From: Pseudomonas viridiflava
GTDB taxonomy: Bacteria; Pseudomonadota; Gammaproteobacteria; Pseudomonadales; Pseudomonadaceae
Reading direction: 5' to 3'
Assembly: GCF_900580865.1 (NCBI RefSeq)
Contig: NZ_UTBZ01000026.1
Span: forward strand, 124,001 to 188,000
DNA length: 64,000 bases
A program made the position numbers and the translations under genes. Positions 30,049 through 40,523 of this stretch are shown here, one piece after another; position 1 is the first letter of the stretch, and each line of letters begins with the position of its first letter. The notes under the pieces were generated by a model, which was given only the letters and a program-made list of their open reading frames with translations, was not told the origin of the DNA and made no database searches.

Positions 30049-30882
30049 TCAAGCCGATTGGCGCGCCTGAAGGCTGCGGCCGGCGAGCAGTGATAACACA
30101 CCATCAATCACCCGAGGGTCGGCCAGCACACGCTGATGACCGCCGCCCTCAAGGCGCAACAGGCGACTGTCGAACCAGGATTCGTGGATCAGTTGCGATT
30201 CCTTGACCGAAACGAAGTTGTCGTCCTCGGCATGCACGATCAAGCCGGGCATATCCAGTTGATAGTGGGCAACGTCGAGCGTGGCGGCGCGCATACCAAC
30301 GTCTTGCTCGACCTGACGGATGAAAGCGGAACGGGCTCGCGGCGGCATGCCGACGTAGCGGGCAAAACCGCGCAATACGCCAAGAATGCGTGCAGGCGCG
30401 GCAATGCTGACGAGGGTTTCGGTGCGCAAGCCCAGTTGCACGGCGAGCATGGCGCTGGCGCCGCCCATGGAGTGACCGATAACCGCTTGCAACGGCGGCA
30501 ACTCGGCAGCAGCTTCGAGCATCGCCCGAGCGAACAAAACGACATTGGCTTCACGCCCCGGCGAACGACCGTGGGCAGGACCATCGAGCGCAACAACGGT
30601 ATAACCGGAATCGACCAGTGCGGTGATCAGCGCGGCGAACTGGGTCGGGCGCCCTTCCCAACCGTGCATCAACAGCACCGTCGGGCCTTGGCCCCAGCGC
30701 AGCGCCGAGAGGCCGAAGCGCAAAGTGATCCGCTCGGAACTGGCCAGCAGCGGCAGCTCCCAATCCCGCAGCGGCAGCGAACGTGGCGTCATGAATGCCA
30801 GACGCATTTTGCTCGCCACGCGTTGCGGTGCAATCCAGCCCAAGGTGCCATTAACGCCACGAACCCACTTCAACGTGTTCAT
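30049..30882 (-). CDS. Alpha/beta hydrolase
   Basis: A 277-residue hydrolase. The nucleophile elbow is GHSMGGAS, the oxyanion segment is LLMHGWEGRPTQF, Asp probably comes from VHAEDDNFV and the catalytic His from EGGGHQRVL. No signal peptide. GAGGAGAG precedes the ATG. It follows the TetR gene by 30 bases, so the two are probably co-transcribed and the hydrolase may be under TetR control. Substrate unknown. Confidence 0.85.
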   Translation of the reverse strand: MNTLKWVRGVNGTLGWIAPQRVASKMRLAFMTPRSLPLRDWELPLLASSERITLRFGLSALRWGQGPTVLLMHGWEGRPTQFAALITALVDSGYTVVALDGPAHGRSPGREANVVLFARAMLEAAAELPPLQAVIGHSMGGASAMLAVQLGLRTETLVSIAAPARILGVLRGFARYVGMPPRARSAFIRQVEQDVGMRAATLDVAHYQLDMPGLIVHAEDDNFVSVKESQLIHESWFDSRLLRLEGGGHQRVLADPRVIDGVLSLLAGRSLQARQSA

Positions 30883-30912
30883 CGCTCTCTCCTCAGGCGT
30901 GTTGCCTTCAGG

Positions 30913-31452
30913 TCAACGCACCGCCGACTTGGCAGCGCGCAGCAATCGATCGGATAAATCTCCCGGGCCCAGCGCCCTTGCGAGCGCCAGACCACCCACC
31001 ATCAAGGCCACGTCGGCCAGGGCTTTGTCGGTGTCCTCAGGGCTGGACGCCAACTGCGCAATCATCAACTCCAGGTGTTCGTTCAGCGCGATGCGGAACG
31101 ATTCCGGCAGACGACCCAATTCGCCAATCGAAGCTGGAATCGGGCATGCCGCGTCGCTGGAATCACGGTGCTTGCGCGACAGGTAGAACGCGGCGACCAG
31201 GGCGCGACGCTCTTCCCCGGTCAGTTCGGCATCCATATCGGCAATCAGGTCGCGGCGGCGGCCAAGAAGCTGCTTGAACGCTTCGAGCATCATTGCGTCC
31301 TTGCTTTCGAAGTGCGCATAGAAGCCACCGACGGTGAGGCCGGCTGCGCCCATCACTTCGCCCACGCTCGGGTCAGCCGGGCCACGCTGAATCAGTGCGG
31401 CGCTGGCAGCCTTGAGGATGCGTTCGCGGGTTTGAGCTTTTTTATCGTTCAT
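30913..31452 (-). CDS. TetR family transcriptional regulator
   Basis: A 179-residue repressor. The helix-turn-helix region is TRERILKAASAALIQRGPADPSVGEVMGAAGLTVGGFYAHFESKDAMM, followed by an all-helical ligand domain. GAGG precedes the ATG. A near-perfect operator-like palindrome sits 24-50 bases upstream. It heads a two-gene unit with the hydrolase. Confidence 0.92.
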   Translation of the reverse strand: MNDKKAQTRERILKAASAALIQRGPADPSVGEVMGAAGLTVGGFYAHFESKDAMMLEAFKQLLGRRRDLIADMDAELTGEERRALVAAFYLSRKHRDSSDAACPIPASIGELGRLPESFRIALNEHLELMIAQLASSPEDTDKALADVALMVGGLALARALGPGDLSDRLLRAAKSAVR

Positions 31453-31475
31453 CGTTGCCTCCGAATATTACGACT

Positions 31476-31502
31476 AGAATATTATTCGCATAATAATATT
31501 CT
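31476..31502 (-). promoter_or_regulatory. Probable TetR-family operator
   Basis: Arms AGAATATTATT and AATAATATTCT are perfect inverted repeats of 11 bases around CGCAT. Another GAATATTA lies at 31463. The position just upstream of the regulator's start suggests autoregulation. Confidence 0.75.
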
Positions 31503-31573
31503 GCAAGTCAAGGATATGACCGCTGGTCTGAAGCACAGTGTAAGGAAAGAGGAGAATTGGCCAAACGCCAGAC

Positions 31574-31608
31574 AAACAAAAGGGCCATTCAATAATTGAA
31601 TGACCCTT
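31574..31608 (-). terminator. Intrinsic terminator of the tRNA Ala-Glu transcript
   Basis: On the minus strand AAGGGTCATTCAA and TTGAATGGCCCTT pair over 13 bases around a three-base loop and are followed by TTTGTTTG. It lies about 27 bases beyond the last tRNA-Glu. Confidence 0.88.
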
Positions 31609-31634
31609 ATAAAATCCCGCAGAGCGGGTAATCG

Positions 31635-31710
31635 TGGCGTCCCCTAGGGGACTCGAACCCCTGTTACCGCCGTGAAAGGGCGGTGTCCTAGGCCACTAGA
31701 CGAAGGGGAC
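31635..31710 (-). tRNA. tRNA-Glu (anticodon TTC)
   Basis: A 76-base gene with encoded CCA. Acceptor GTCCCCT pairs with AGGGGAC, the anticodon loop is CTTTCAC within CCGCC/GGCGG, and the T-loop is GTTCGAGTC. Last gene of the four-tRNA transcript. Confidence 0.97.
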
Positions 31711-31789
31711 ACAAACCTTCTATACAACTGATCAGTGCTGAGATCTGATCTATTCAAGGCCGGTGTGGCCAGACCTTGAACTTGTAAAT

Positions 31790-31865
31790 TGGTGGAGCTT
31801 AGCGGGATCGAACCGCTGACCTCCTGCATGCCATGCAGGCGCTCTCCCAGCTGAGCTAAAGCCCC
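31790..31865 (-). tRNA. tRNA-Ala (anticodon GGC), copy with CCTGC anticodon stem
   Basis: A 76-base gene with encoded CCA. Acceptor GGGGCTT pairs with AAGCTCC including the G3-U70 wobble that marks alanine tRNAs. The anticodon loop ATGGCAT lies between CCTGC and GCAGG. Confidence 0.97.
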
Positions 31866-31918
31866 GGATTTTTCGCCTCGCGGCGGAGCGACATTTTGCA
31901 ACATCGCTTCTGTAAAAC

Positions 31919-31994
31919 TGGCGTCCCCTAGGGGACTCGAACCCCTGTTACCGCCGTGAAAGGGCGGTGTCCTAGGCCACTAGACGAAGGGGAC
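31919..31994 (-). tRNA. tRNA-Glu (anticodon TTC), second copy
   Basis: A 76-base gene identical in sequence to the tRNA-Glu at 31635, including the encoded CCA. Confidence 0.97.
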
Positions 31995-32073
31995 GCAAAC
32001 CCTTCTATACAACTGATCAACGCTGAGTGTTGATCGCTTCGGAGCCGGTGTGGCCAGGCTTCGAAGTGTAAAT

Positions 32074-32149
<76 letters not shown>

Positions 32150-32182
32150 TCATCGTTGATGTCATCGCTGAGGACGGGGCGA

Positions 32183-32211
32183 ATCTTAAGGGCGTATCGA
32201 AAGCCTGTCAA
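32183..32211 (-). promoter_or_regulatory. Promoter of the tRNA Ala-Glu-Ala-Glu cluster
   Basis: On the minus strand TTGACA (32211-32206) and TAAGAT (32188-32183) are 17 bases apart and followed by a GC-rich discriminator, as usual for stringently controlled stable RNA promoters. The first tRNA starts 34 bases further on. Confidence 0.8.
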
Positions 32212-32307
32212 ACTTATTTTTGAAATTTTTCAAAGTTTTTCGTCGGCATAACAATCACTTACCGCCCTCCTCCCGAAAATCCGGGACTTGGGATAAAGCA
32301 TGCCCCC

Positions 32308-32393
32308 TGTAGGAGCTGCCGCAGGCTGCGATCTTTTGACGTTGCCGTTTAAAGATCAAGATCAAAAGATCGCAGCCTGCGGCAGCTCCTACA
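32308..32393. repeat. Long palindrome family, copy B
   Basis: Arms begin TGTAGGAGCTGCCGCAGG and end CCTGCGGCAGCTCCTACA, with ATCTTTTGA / TCAAAAGAT extending the stem. The A-to-C change relative to copy A is matched in the other arm. It starts 14 bases beyond the gltX stop. Confidence 0.9.
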
Positions 32394-32407
32394 GGGGGGT
32401 TAAGCTA

Positions 32408-33889
32408 TCAGGCGATCGCGCCCAGCAGCTTTTCCCACTCTTTGTTTTCTTTCTTCGACACGCCGCCGAGCAGATCAATCGCCTGACGCAGACGATAACG
32501 GGTCAGATCCGGGCCAAGGATTTCCATGGCATCGAGCACCGACACCGAACTCGCCTGACCGGTGATCGCAGCGAACATCAGCGGCATCGCATCACGCAGT
32601 TTCAGCTCGAGGGATTCGACCACTGCCTGAATCGTCGCGGTGATGGCGTCTTTCTCCCACTGACGCAGGCTTTCCAGCTTCCACAGGATCAACTGCATCA
32701 ACTGCCGAACCTGATCACCCGAAAGCTTCTTCGATTCGAACAGCTTGGCATCCGGGTTAACGCCGCCGGCGAAGAAGAACCCGCCCAGCGGCGCAACCTG
32801 GCTGAAGGTTTCAACGCGGCCCTGCACCAGCGGCGCGATCTTCATCATGTACTCCGGGTTCAGCGCCCAGGTCTGCAGACGGCTGGCGAACTCTTCCACC
32901 GGCAGGTCACGCAGCCACTGGCCGTTGAGCCACGACAGTTTCTCGATGTCGAAGATCGGCCCGCCCAGCGAGACACGCTTGAGGTCGAAGTTGTCGACCA
33001 TTTCCTGCAGCGAGAACTTCTCGCGCTCGTCCGGCATCGACCAGCCCATGCGGCCGAGGTAGTTGAGCATCGCTTCCGGCATGAAACCCATGCGCTCGTA
33101 GAACGTCACCGAAGTCGGGTTCTTGCGCTTGGACAGCTTGCTCTTGTCCGGGTTACGCAGCAGCGGCATGTAGCACAGCTCTGGTTGTTCCCAGCCGAAG
33201 TATTCGTACAACAGAATCAGTTTAGGCGCCGATGGCAGCCACTCTTCGCCACGCAGGACGTGGGTGATGCCCATCAGGTGATCGTCGACGACGTTGGCGA
33301 GGAAGTACGTCGGCAGGCCGTCGGTCTTCATCAGCACCTGCATGTCCATGCGATCCCACGGGATCTCGACATCGCCACGGAGCATGTCCGGTACTACGCA
33401 AACGCCTTCGCTCGGCACTTTCATGCGGATCACGTGTGGTTCGCTGGCAGCCAGACGGGCGGCGACTTCTTCTTTCGACAGCAGCAGCGCGCGGCCGTCG
33501 TAGCGTGGGGTTTCGCCGCGAGCCATTTGCTCGGCGCGCATTTGATCCAGCTCTTCAGCGGTGCAGAAGCACGGGAAGGCGTGACCCATGTCGACCAGCT
33601 GCTGGCAATATTTCTGGTAGATATCGCCGCGCTCGCTCTGCCGATACGGGCCGTGCGGGCCGCCGACGTCCGGACCTTCGCTCCAGTCGATCCCCAGCCA
33701 GCGCAGGGCGTCGAAGATCTGCTGTTCGGACTCGCGGGTCGAACGCAACTGGTCGGTGTCTTCGATGCGCAGGATGAACTCACCGCCATGCTGCTTGGCA
33801 AAGCAGTAGTTGAACAATGCGATGTAAGCGGTACCTACGTGGGGGTCCCCGGTAGGCGATGGCGCGATGCGAGTGCGGACGGTGGTCAT
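32408..33889 (-). CDS. gltX: Glutamyl-tRNA synthetase GltX
   Basis: A 493-residue class I synthetase that charges tRNA-Glu. The HIGH motif appears as [13 protein letters not shown] and the KMSKS motif as KLSKRKN. The start [13 protein letters not shown] (33889) is the family N-terminus; an in-frame ATG 11 codons upstream is not needed. Adjacent to its own substrate genes, the tRNA-Glu copies. Confidence 0.97.
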   Translation of the reverse strand: MTTVRTRIAPSPTGDPHVGTAYIALFNYCFAKQHGGEFILRIEDTDQLRSTRESEQQIFDALRWLGIDWSEGPDVGGPHGPYRQSERGDIYQKYCQQLVDMGHAFPCFCTAEELDQMRAEQMARGETPRYDGRALLLSKEEVAARLAASEPHVIRMKVPSEGVCVVPDMLRGDVEIPWDRMDMQVLMKTDGLPTYFLANVVDDHLMGITHVLRGEEWLPSAPKLILLYEYFGWEQPELCYMPLLRNPDKSKLSKRKNPTSVTFYERMGFMPEAMLNYLGRMGWSMPDEREKFSLQEMVDNFDLKRVSLGGPIFDIEKLSWLNGQWLRDLPVEEFASRLQTWALNPEYMMKIAPLVQGRVETFSQVAPLGGFFFAGGVNPDAKLFESKKLSGDQVRQLMQLILWKLESLRQWEKDAITATIQAVVESLELKLRDAMPLMFAAITGQASSVSVLDAMEILGPDLTRYRLRQAIDLLGGVSKKENKEWEKLLGAIA

Positions 33890-34117
33890 GGCATGTCTCG
33901 AAAATAATGAAAAGCAAAACAATCAAGCGGCGAATGGTAACAGGCGACACCCGCCCCGCTCCAGCAGGCAGGGCATTTAAGCCAAGTTTGCCTCTGGAAC
34001 GCCCGTAAGCCGTGGTGAATGGGCAAATATCAGCGGATGGCATTTACCGTTTATCGGCTGTATGCCAGATTCGCCTGCTGATAACTTTCCTTACAATTCC
34101 TCGACTACAGTTTGCCC

Positions 34118-35167
34118 ATGCCTGCCCAACTCAAGCGTCGCCTGTTGATCTTCCTGCTGCTCGTCCTGCTGATCGCAGGGGGCTTTTTCGCCCATTGGTT
34201 TTTCAAGGGCCGCTTTTATGAAAGCACCGACAACGCTTATGTCCAGGGCGAAATCACCCGCGTGTCGAGCCAATTGAGCGCGCGCATCGATGAAGTGCTG
34301 GTGCAGGACAATCAACACGTGGAAAAAGGCCAGTTGCTGGTGCGCCTGGAACCGAATGATTTCCGTCTGGCCATCGATCGCGCCAATGCCGCCCTCGCCA
34401 CCCGCGAAGCCGAACGCCTGCAGGCACAAAGCAAACTGACTCAGCAATCGAGCCTGATCGCCGCCAGCGACGCGCAAGTGGCGACCACGCAAGCCACCCT
34501 CGGCCGTTCGCAGATGGACTTGTCACGAGCAGAAACCCTGCGCAAACCCGGCTATGTTTCCGAAGAACGGGTGACCACCCTCTCCGCTGACGCCCATATC
34601 GCCCGTTCGCAAGTGGCGAAGGCGCAGGCCGACGCACAAGGCCAGCGCCAGCAGGTCAACGCCCTGAACGCGGAAATCAAACGCCTCGACGCACAGATCG
34701 CCAACGCCCGCGCCGATCTGGCGCAAGCCGAACTCAACCTGACCCGCAGTGAAATCCATGCACCGATCAGCGGTCTGGTCGGCCAGCGCGCCGCGCGCAA
34801 CGGTCAAGTGGTGCAGGCCGGTGCCTATCTGCTGTCGATCGTCCCGGACGAAGACATCTGGGTGCAGGCCAACTTCAAGGAAACCCAGATCGGTCATATG
34901 CAACCCGGACAAAAAGCCGAGCTGACCTTCGATGCCTATGGCGACACGCCAATCGAAGCGCGGGTCGATAGTCTGTTCGCCGCGTCCGGTGCGCAGTTCA
35001 GCTTGCTGCCGCCGGACAACGCCACCGGCAACTTCACCAAAGTCGTGCAGCGAATTCCGGTGAAGCTGACCTTCAAGGCCGACAACCCGCTGCACGGCAA
35101 GATCCGCCCGGGCATGTCCGTCACCGCCACAGTGAACATCAAAGACGCCCCGGACAATGGCCGGTGA
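34118..35167 (+). CDS. HlyD/EmrA family periplasmic adaptor
   Basis: A 349-residue adaptor with a short cytoplasmic tail, one membrane segment (about 8-25), a lipoyl half-motif (DNAYVQGEITRVSSQLSARI), a long alpha-hairpin with coiled-coil character (about 75-180) and a beta-barrel end. It should link the MFS pump encoded next to an outer-membrane channel. The pump gene starts within its last codons (11-base overlap). The start is the ATG at 34118. Confidence 0.9.
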   Translation: MPAQLKRRLLIFLLLVLLIAGGFFAHWFFKGRFYESTDNAYVQGEITRVSSQLSARIDEVLVQDNQHVEKGQLLVRLEPNDFRLAIDRANAALATREAERLQAQSKLTQQSSLIAASDAQVATTQATLGRSQMDLSRAETLRKPGYVSEERVTTLSADAHIARSQVAKAQADAQGQRQQVNALNAEIKRLDAQIANARADLAQAELNLTRSEIHAPISGLVGQRAARNGQVVQAGAYLLSIVPDEDIWVQANFKETQIGHMQPGQKAELTFDAYGDTPIEARVDSLFAASGAQFSLLPPDNATGNFTKVVQRIPVKLTFKADNPLHGKIRPGMSVTATVNIKDAPDNGR

Positions 35168-36707
35168 TTCGCTGATCCGCCCGGTCGGCGAACCGACCCG
35201 GCGCGACTGGATTGCGGTGATGAGCGTGATGCTCGGCGCCTTTATGGCGGTACTCGACATCCAGATCACCAACTCGTCGCTGAAAGATATTCAGGGCGCG
35301 CTGTCGGCGACGCTGGAAGAAGGCTCGTGGATTTCCACGTCGTATCTGGTCGCGGAAATCATCATGATTCCGCTGACCGCGTGGCTGGTGCAATTGCTGT
35401 CGGCGCGACGCCTGGCGGTGTGGGTGTCGCTGGGCTTTCTGGTTTCATCGCTGCTGTGCTCGATGGCCTGGAGCCTGGAGAGCATGATCGTTTTCCGCGC
35501 CATGCAGGGTTTCACCGGCGGCGCGTTGATTCCGCTAGCGTTCACCCTGACCCTGATCAAACTCCCCGAACACCACCGCGCCAAAGGCATGGCGATGTTT
35601 GCCATGACCGCCACGTTCGCGCCGTCGATCGGCCCGACGCTGGGCGGCTGGCTCACGGAAAACTGGGGTTGGGAATACATCTTCTACATCAACATTCCAC
35701 CCGGGCTGATCATGATCGCCGGGTTGATGTACGGGCTGGAGAAGAAAGAAGCGCACTGGGAGTTGCTGAAAAGCACCGACTACACCGGCATCCTCACGCT
35801 GGGGATTGGCCTCGGTTGCCTGCAAGTCTTTCTTGAAGAAGGCCACCGTAAGGACTGGCTCGAATCGAGCCTGATCGTGACGCTGGGCAGCATTGCGCTG
35901 GTAAGTCTGATCACCTTTGTGATCGTGCAGATCTCCAAACCGAATCCGCTGATCAACCTCGGCATCCTGCGCAATCGCAACTTTGGTTTATCGAGTATTT
36001 CCAGCCTGGGCATGGGTGTCGGGCTGTACGGCTCGATCTACCTGCTGCCGCTGTACCTGGCGCAGATCCAGAACTACAACGCCCTGCAGATCGGTGAAGT
36101 GATCATGTGGATGGGCGTGCCGCAGCTGTTCCTGATTCCGCTGGTACCGAAGCTGATGAAGTTTGTCTCGCCGAAATGGCTGTGCACCATCGGCTTCGGG
36201 TTGTTCGGGCTGGCGAGTTTTTCTTCCGGCGTGCTCAATCCGGATTTCGCCGGGCCGCAGTTCAACCAGATCCAGATCATTCGTGCGCTGGGCCAGCCGT
36301 TGATCATGGTGACCATTTCGCTGATCGCCACGGCGTACATTCTGCCGCAGGACGCGGGATCGGCGTCGAGTCTGTTCAATATTCTGCGTAACCTCGGCGG
36401 TGCGATCGGCATTGCCCTGCTGGCGACACTTCTGGACGCGCGCACCAAGACCTATTTCGATTATCTGCGCGAGGCGGTGGTGCCGACCAATCCGCAGGTG
36501 GCTCAGCGGCTGGCATCGATGACGGATCGGTTTGGCAGTGATACGGCGGCGTTGGGCAAGTTGAGTGAGATCGTCCATCAACAGGCGGCGATCATGGCTT
36601 ACAACGATGCGTTTCACTTTGTCGGGATTGCGTTGGGGATCAGCATGCTGGCCGTCTTGTTGACCAAGAAATTGCCGGAGGGGCTGAAGGCCGGGGAGTC
36701 TCACTGA
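35157..36707 (+). CDS. EmrB/QacA (DHA2) family multidrug efflux transporter
   Basis: A 516-residue inner-membrane protein with 14 predicted helices. Motif LDIQITNSSLKDIQGALSA is the DHA2 motif at helix 1, and FRAMQGFTGGALIPLAFTL follows. It forms an EmrAB-type pump with the preceding adaptor; no outer-membrane channel gene is adjacent. The drug range cannot be read from the sequence. Confidence 0.92.
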   Translation: MAGDSLIRPVGEPTRRDWIAVMSVMLGAFMAVLDIQITNSSLKDIQGALSATLEEGSWISTSYLVAEIIMIPLTAWLVQLLSARRLAVWVSLGFLVSSLLCSMAWSLESMIVFRAMQGFTGGALIPLAFTLTLIKLPEHHRAKGMAMFAMTATFAPSIGPTLGGWLTENWGWEYIFYINIPPGLIMIAGLMYGLEKKEAHWELLKSTDYTGILTLGIGLGCLQVFLEEGHRKDWLESSLIVTLGSIALVSLITFVIVQISKPNPLINLGILRNRNFGLSSISSLGMGVGLYGSIYLLPLYLAQIQNYNALQIGEVIMWMGVPQLFLIPLVPKLMKFVSPKWLCTIGFGLFGLASFSSGVLNPDFAGPQFNQIQIIRALGQPLIMVTISLIATAYILPQDAGSASSLFNILRNLGGAIGIALLATLLDARTKTYFDYLREAVVPTNPQVAQRLASMTDRFGSDTAALGKLSEIVHQQAAIMAYNDAFHFVGIALGISMLAVLLTKKLPEGLKAGESH

Positions 36708-36723
36708 TTTGGAAATCAGTCCG

Positions 36724-36808
36724 TGTAGGAGCTGCCGAAGGCTGCGATCTTTTGATCCTGATCTTAAAAACAAAGATCAAAAGATCGCAGCCTTCGGCAG
36801 CTCCTACA
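36724..36808. repeat. Long palindrome family, copy C
   Basis: Arms begin TGTAGGAGCTGCCGAAGG and end CCTTCGGCAGCTCCTACA. It lies between convergent genes, 16 bases after the efflux gene stop and 23 bases from the uvrB stop, where it could terminate both. Confidence 0.9.
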
Positions 36809-36831
36809 GGTCTGGTGTCTGGGCGTATTGA

Positions 36832-38847
36832 TCAAACAGCCAATAGCCGCTCGCGCAGCTTGGCAATCTCATCGCGCATCTGCGCCGCCGCTTCAAACTC
36901 CAGATCCCGCGCCAGCTGATACATCTTCTCTTCCAGCGCACGAATGCGTTTGGTGATCTCGCTCGGCGAGCGCAATTCGGCTTCGTACTTGGCGTTTTCT
37001 TCGGCGGCTTTGGCCATGCCTTTGCGCTTCTTGCTGCGCGAGCCCGGCACGGTGGCGCCTTCCATGATGTCGGCGACATCCTTGATCACACCGCGCGGGG
37101 TGATGCCGTTTTCCAGGTTGAACGCTATCTGCTTGTCACGACGCCGCTCGGTCTCGCCAATCGCCCGCTCCATCGAACCGGTCATACGATCAGCGTAGAG
37201 AATCGCCCGACCATTGAGGTTACGCGCGGCGCGGCCGATGGTCTGGATCAGCGAACGCTCGGAACGCAGGAAGCCTTCCTTGTCCGCATCAAGAATCGCC
37301 ACCAGCGACACTTCCGGCATGTCCAGGCCTTCACGCAGCAGGTTGATCCCCACCAGCACATCGAATGTACCGAGGCGCAGGTCGCGGATGATTTCCACGC
37401 GTTCAACGGTGTCGATGTCCGAGTGCAGATAACGCACGCGCACGCCGTGGTCGGCGAGGTAATCGGTGAGGTCTTCGGCCATGCGCTTGGTCAGCGTGGT
37501 GACCAGCACCCGCTCTTCGACCGCGACACGCTTGCTGATTTCCGAGAGCAGATCGTCGACCTGAGTCAGCGCCGGGCGAACTTCTACCTGCGGGTCGACC
37601 AGACCGGTCGGCCGTACCACTTGCTCGACCACGCGTCCGGCGTGTTCCGCTTCGTAGTTGCCCGGGGTCGCCGAAACAAAAATGGTCTGTGGGCTGACCC
37701 CTTCCCACTCGTCAAAACGCATCGGCCGGTTATCCAGCGCGGAAGGCAGACGGAAGCCATATTCAACGAGGGTTTCCTTACGCGAACGGTCACCCTTATA
37801 CATCGCGCCGACTTGCGGCACGCTGACGTGGGATTCGTCGATCACCAGCAAGGCATCCGCCGGCAGGTAATCGTAAAGGGTCGGCGGCGCGGCACCGGCC
37901 GGACGCCCGGACAGATAACGCGAGTAGTTTTCGATGCCGTTGCAGTAACCCAGCTCGAGGATCATTTCCAGGTCAAAACGGGTGCGCTGCTCCAGCCGCT
38001 GGGCTTCCACCAGTTTGTTGTTGCTGCGCAGGTATTCGAGGCGTTCCTGCAATTCGACTTTGATGTGTTCGATGGCGTCGAGCAGGGTTTCCCGTGGCGT
38101 CACATAGTGGCTCTTCGGGTAAAAGGTAAAGCGCGGCATCTTGCGGATAACTTCGCCGGTCAGCGGGTCGAACGCGGAAATGCTCTCCACCTCGTCGTCG
38201 AACAGCTCGATGCGGATCGCTTCCAGATCGGATTCCGCCGGGTAGATGTCGATCACATCGCCGCGCACACGGAAGGTCGCGCGGGCAAAATCCATGTCGT
38301 TGCGGGTGTATTGCAGATCGGCCAGACGCCGCAGCAATGCACGCTGATCGAGCTTGTCGCCGCGATCGACGTGCAAGACCATCTTCAGATAGGTTTCCGG
38401 GCTACCGAGACCGTAGATGCACGACACCGTGGTGACGATGATCGCGTCCTTGCGCTCCAGCAGCGCTTTGGTCGCGGACAGGCGCATCTGCTCGATGTGG
38501 TCGTTGATCGACGCATCCTTCTCGATGAAGGTGTCGGACGACGGCACATAGGCTTCCGGCTGATAGTAGTCGTAGTAGGAAACGAAGTATTCGACGGCGT
38601 TGTTCGGGAAGAACGCCTTGAACTCGCCATACAACTGCGCGGCCAAGGTCTTGTTCGGCGCCAGCACCAGGGTCGGGCGCTGTATCTGCGAGATGACATT
38701 GGCGATGCTGAAGGTCTTGCCCGAGCCGGTCACACCGAGCAGCGTCTGGTGCGCCAGCCCGGCCTCGATGCCCTCGACCAATTGGCGGATGGCTTCTGGC
38801 TGGTCGCCGGCGGGCTCGAAGCGGGTGACGAGCTGGAATTCGGACAT
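36832..38847 (-). CDS. uvrB: Excinuclease ABC subunit B UvrB
   Basis: A 671-residue nucleotide-excision repair helicase-like protein that receives damage from UvrA and recruits UvrC. Walker [15 protein letters not shown], the beta-hairpin region [12 protein letters not shown], helicase motifs ([19 protein letters not shown]) and the C-terminal UVR coiled coil (about 630-665) are all present. [17 protein letters not shown] is the family start. I saw no LexA box upstream. Confidence 0.97.
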   Translation of the reverse strand: MSEFQLVTRFEPAGDQPEAIRQLVEGIEAGLAHQTLLGVTGSGKTFSIANVISQIQRPTLVLAPNKTLAAQLYGEFKAFFPNNAVEYFVSYYDYYQPEAYVPSSDTFIEKDASINDHIEQMRLSATKALLERKDAIIVTTVSCIYGLGSPETYLKMVLHVDRGDKLDQRALLRRLADLQYTRNDMDFARATFRVRGDVIDIYPAESDLEAIRIELFDDEVESISAFDPLTGEVIRKMPRFTFYPKSHYVTPRETLLDAIEHIKVELQERLEYLRSNNKLVEAQRLEQRTRFDLEMILELGYCNGIENYSRYLSGRPAGAAPPTLYDYLPADALLVIDESHVSVPQVGAMYKGDRSRKETLVEYGFRLPSALDNRPMRFDEWEGVSPQTIFVSATPGNYEAEHAGRVVEQVVRPTGLVDPQVEVRPALTQVDDLLSEISKRVAVEERVLVTTLTKRMAEDLTDYLADHGVRVRYLHSDIDTVERVEIIRDLRLGTFDVLVGINLLREGLDMPEVSLVAILDADKEGFLRSERSLIQTIGRAARNLNGRAILYADRMTGSMERAIGETERRRDKQIAFNLENGITPRGVIKDVADIMEGATVPGSRSKKRKGMAKAAEENAKYEAELRSPSEITKRIRALEEKMYQLARDLEFEAAAQMRDEIAKLRERLLAV

Positions 38848-39184
38848 ATACACCTCTGGGATCGCGGCATTCCGAGCAAAGCGGAACACCACGGGGACGA
38901 CCGCAAACGACCGATGTCGCGCAAGAAAAAACCTGGATTGTGCTCAATGTGGTGGCGATTGCCTCACCTTTCAAGGCAAACGTCCTACATCCGGTAAAGA
39001 CTCTGACACGGGCAGTCGACTAACGGTCAAGAAATAATCGGAAAAACTTACCCGAAAAGCCGAATCGTCTGTCGCCATTGTTCAGTAATGGCCTCTATAC
39101 TAGCTCCCCGTTTGTGCACCGCTCTAGTGCATCCGGCTGGAGCGCGACACGTCCCTCCACTCTCCATTCAGAGCCGCCGCAATA
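38848..39184. promoter_or_regulatory. Divergent uvrB / aminotransferase intergenic region
   Basis: The 337 bases hold no supportable gene. A good -10 (TATACT, 39096-39101) faces the aminotransferase, whose ATG is 84 bases further on; its -35 is not clear. I could not assign a uvrB promoter or a LexA or TyrR-type box. Confidence 0.4.
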
Positions 39185-40381
39185 ATGAGCCTGTTCTCCG
39201 CTGTCGAAATGGCACCCCGCGATCCAATCCTGGGCCTCAACGAAGCATTCAACGCCGATACCCGGACCACCAAGGTCAACCTGGGCGTTGGCGTGTACTG
39301 CAACGAAGAGGGGCGAATTCCACTTCTGCGCGCCGTGATCGAAGCCGAGACGATTCGCGTCGCTCAACACGCTTCGCGCGGTTACCTGCCGATCGATGGC
39401 ATCGCCGCCTACGACCAGGCCGTGCAAAAGCTGCTGTTCGGCAACGACTCGCCGCTGATCAGTGCCGGTCGCGTCATCACCACTCAGGCTGTCGGCGGGA
39501 CCGGCGCACTGAAAATCGGTGCCGACTTCCTCAAGCAACTGCTGCCGAACGCTGTCGTGGCGATCAGCGACCCGAGCTGGGAAAACCACCGCGCGCTGTT
39601 CGAAACCGCCGGCTTCCCGGTGCAGAACTACCGCTACTACGATGCTGCCACCCACGACGTAAACCGTGCCGGCATGCTCGAAGACCTCAACGCCCTGCCG
39701 AACGGCTCGATCGTTATCCTCCACGCCTGCTGCCACAACCCGACTGGCGTCGACCTGACCCCGGCGGACTGGAACAACGTGCTGGACGTGGTCAAAGCCA
39801 AAGGTCACGTGCCGTTCCTCGACATGGCCTATCAGGGTTTTGGCGACGGTATCGACGAAGACGCCGCTGCCGTGCGCCTGTTCGCCGAGTCCGGTCTGAC
39901 GTTCTTCGTTTCGAGCTCGTTCTCCAAATCGTTCTCCCTGTACGGCGAGCGCGTTGGCGCCCTGTCGATCATCAGCGAATCGAAAGAAGAAAGCGCGCGC
40001 GTCCTGTCGCAAGTCAAACGCGTGATCCGCACCAACTACTCCAACCCGCCAACCCACGGTGCCAGCATCGTTGCTGCGGTACTGAACAGCCCGGAACTGC
40101 GCGCCCAGTGGGAAGCCGAGCTGGCTGAAATGCGTCTGCGCATTCGCGGCATGCGCGAGCAGATGGTTGCCTTGCTGGCAGAGAAAGCCCCGGGCCGCGA
40201 CTTCAGCTTCGTCGGTCGCCAGCGCGGCATGTTCTCCTACTCGGGCCTGACCACTGAGCAAGTGCATCGCCTGCGTAACGAGTTCGGCATCTACGCCCTG
40301 GACACCGGCCGTATCTGCGTGGCTGCGCTGAACCAGAGCAACATCAAGGCAGTGACGGATGCGATTGTTCAGGTCATCTGA
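39185..40381 (+). CDS. Aromatic amino acid aminotransferase (class I)
   Basis: A 398-residue PLP enzyme of the TyrB/AspC family: MSLFSAVEMAPRDPILGLNEAF N-terminus, VNLGVGVYCNEEG, CCHNPTGVD, and the Schiff-base Lys in SSSFSKSFSLYGERVG. It should transaminate phenylalanine, tyrosine and aspartate with 2-oxoglutarate. Whether it should be named tyrB, phhC or aspC cannot be settled from motifs alone. It stands alone, followed by a strong terminator. Confidence 0.93.
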   Translation: MSLFSAVEMAPRDPILGLNEAFNADTRTTKVNLGVGVYCNEEGRIPLLRAVIEAETIRVAQHASRGYLPIDGIAAYDQAVQKLLFGNDSPLISAGRVITTQAVGGTGALKIGADFLKQLLPNAVVAISDPSWENHRALFETAGFPVQNYRYYDAATHDVNRAGMLEDLNALPNGSIVILHACCHNPTGVDLTPADWNNVLDVVKAKGHVPFLDMAYQGFGDGIDEDAAAVRLFAESGLTFFVSSSFSKSFSLYGERVGALSIISESKEESARVLSQVKRVIRTNYSNPPTHGASIVAAVLNSPELRAQWEAELAEMRLRIRGMREQMVALLAEKAPGRDFSFVGRQRGMFSYSGLTTEQVHRLRNEFGIYALDTGRICVAALNQSNIKAVTDAIVQVI

Positions 40382-40396
40382 TTTCGCCGCGTGATG

Positions 40397-40433
40397 AAAA
40401 ACGGGAAGCCTTGGGGCTTCCCGTTTTTTATTT
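40397..40433 (+). terminator. Intrinsic terminator of the aminotransferase gene
   Basis: ACGGGAAGCC / GGCTTCCCGT arms around TTGG, followed by TTTTTTATTT. It begins about 15 bases beyond the stop. Confidence 0.93.
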
Positions 40434-40523
40434 GTCTCAAACTAGCGCCAACACCCTCTAAACTGCACACAAATCAAAAACTGTAGGGTTTTGTGTACAT
40501 CCGAGAATTTTGTGAGAAGCCAA

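Noticed and set aside
38848..39184. LexA box upstream of uvrB
   Set aside because: No CTG-N10-CAG arrangement with a suitable centre was found.
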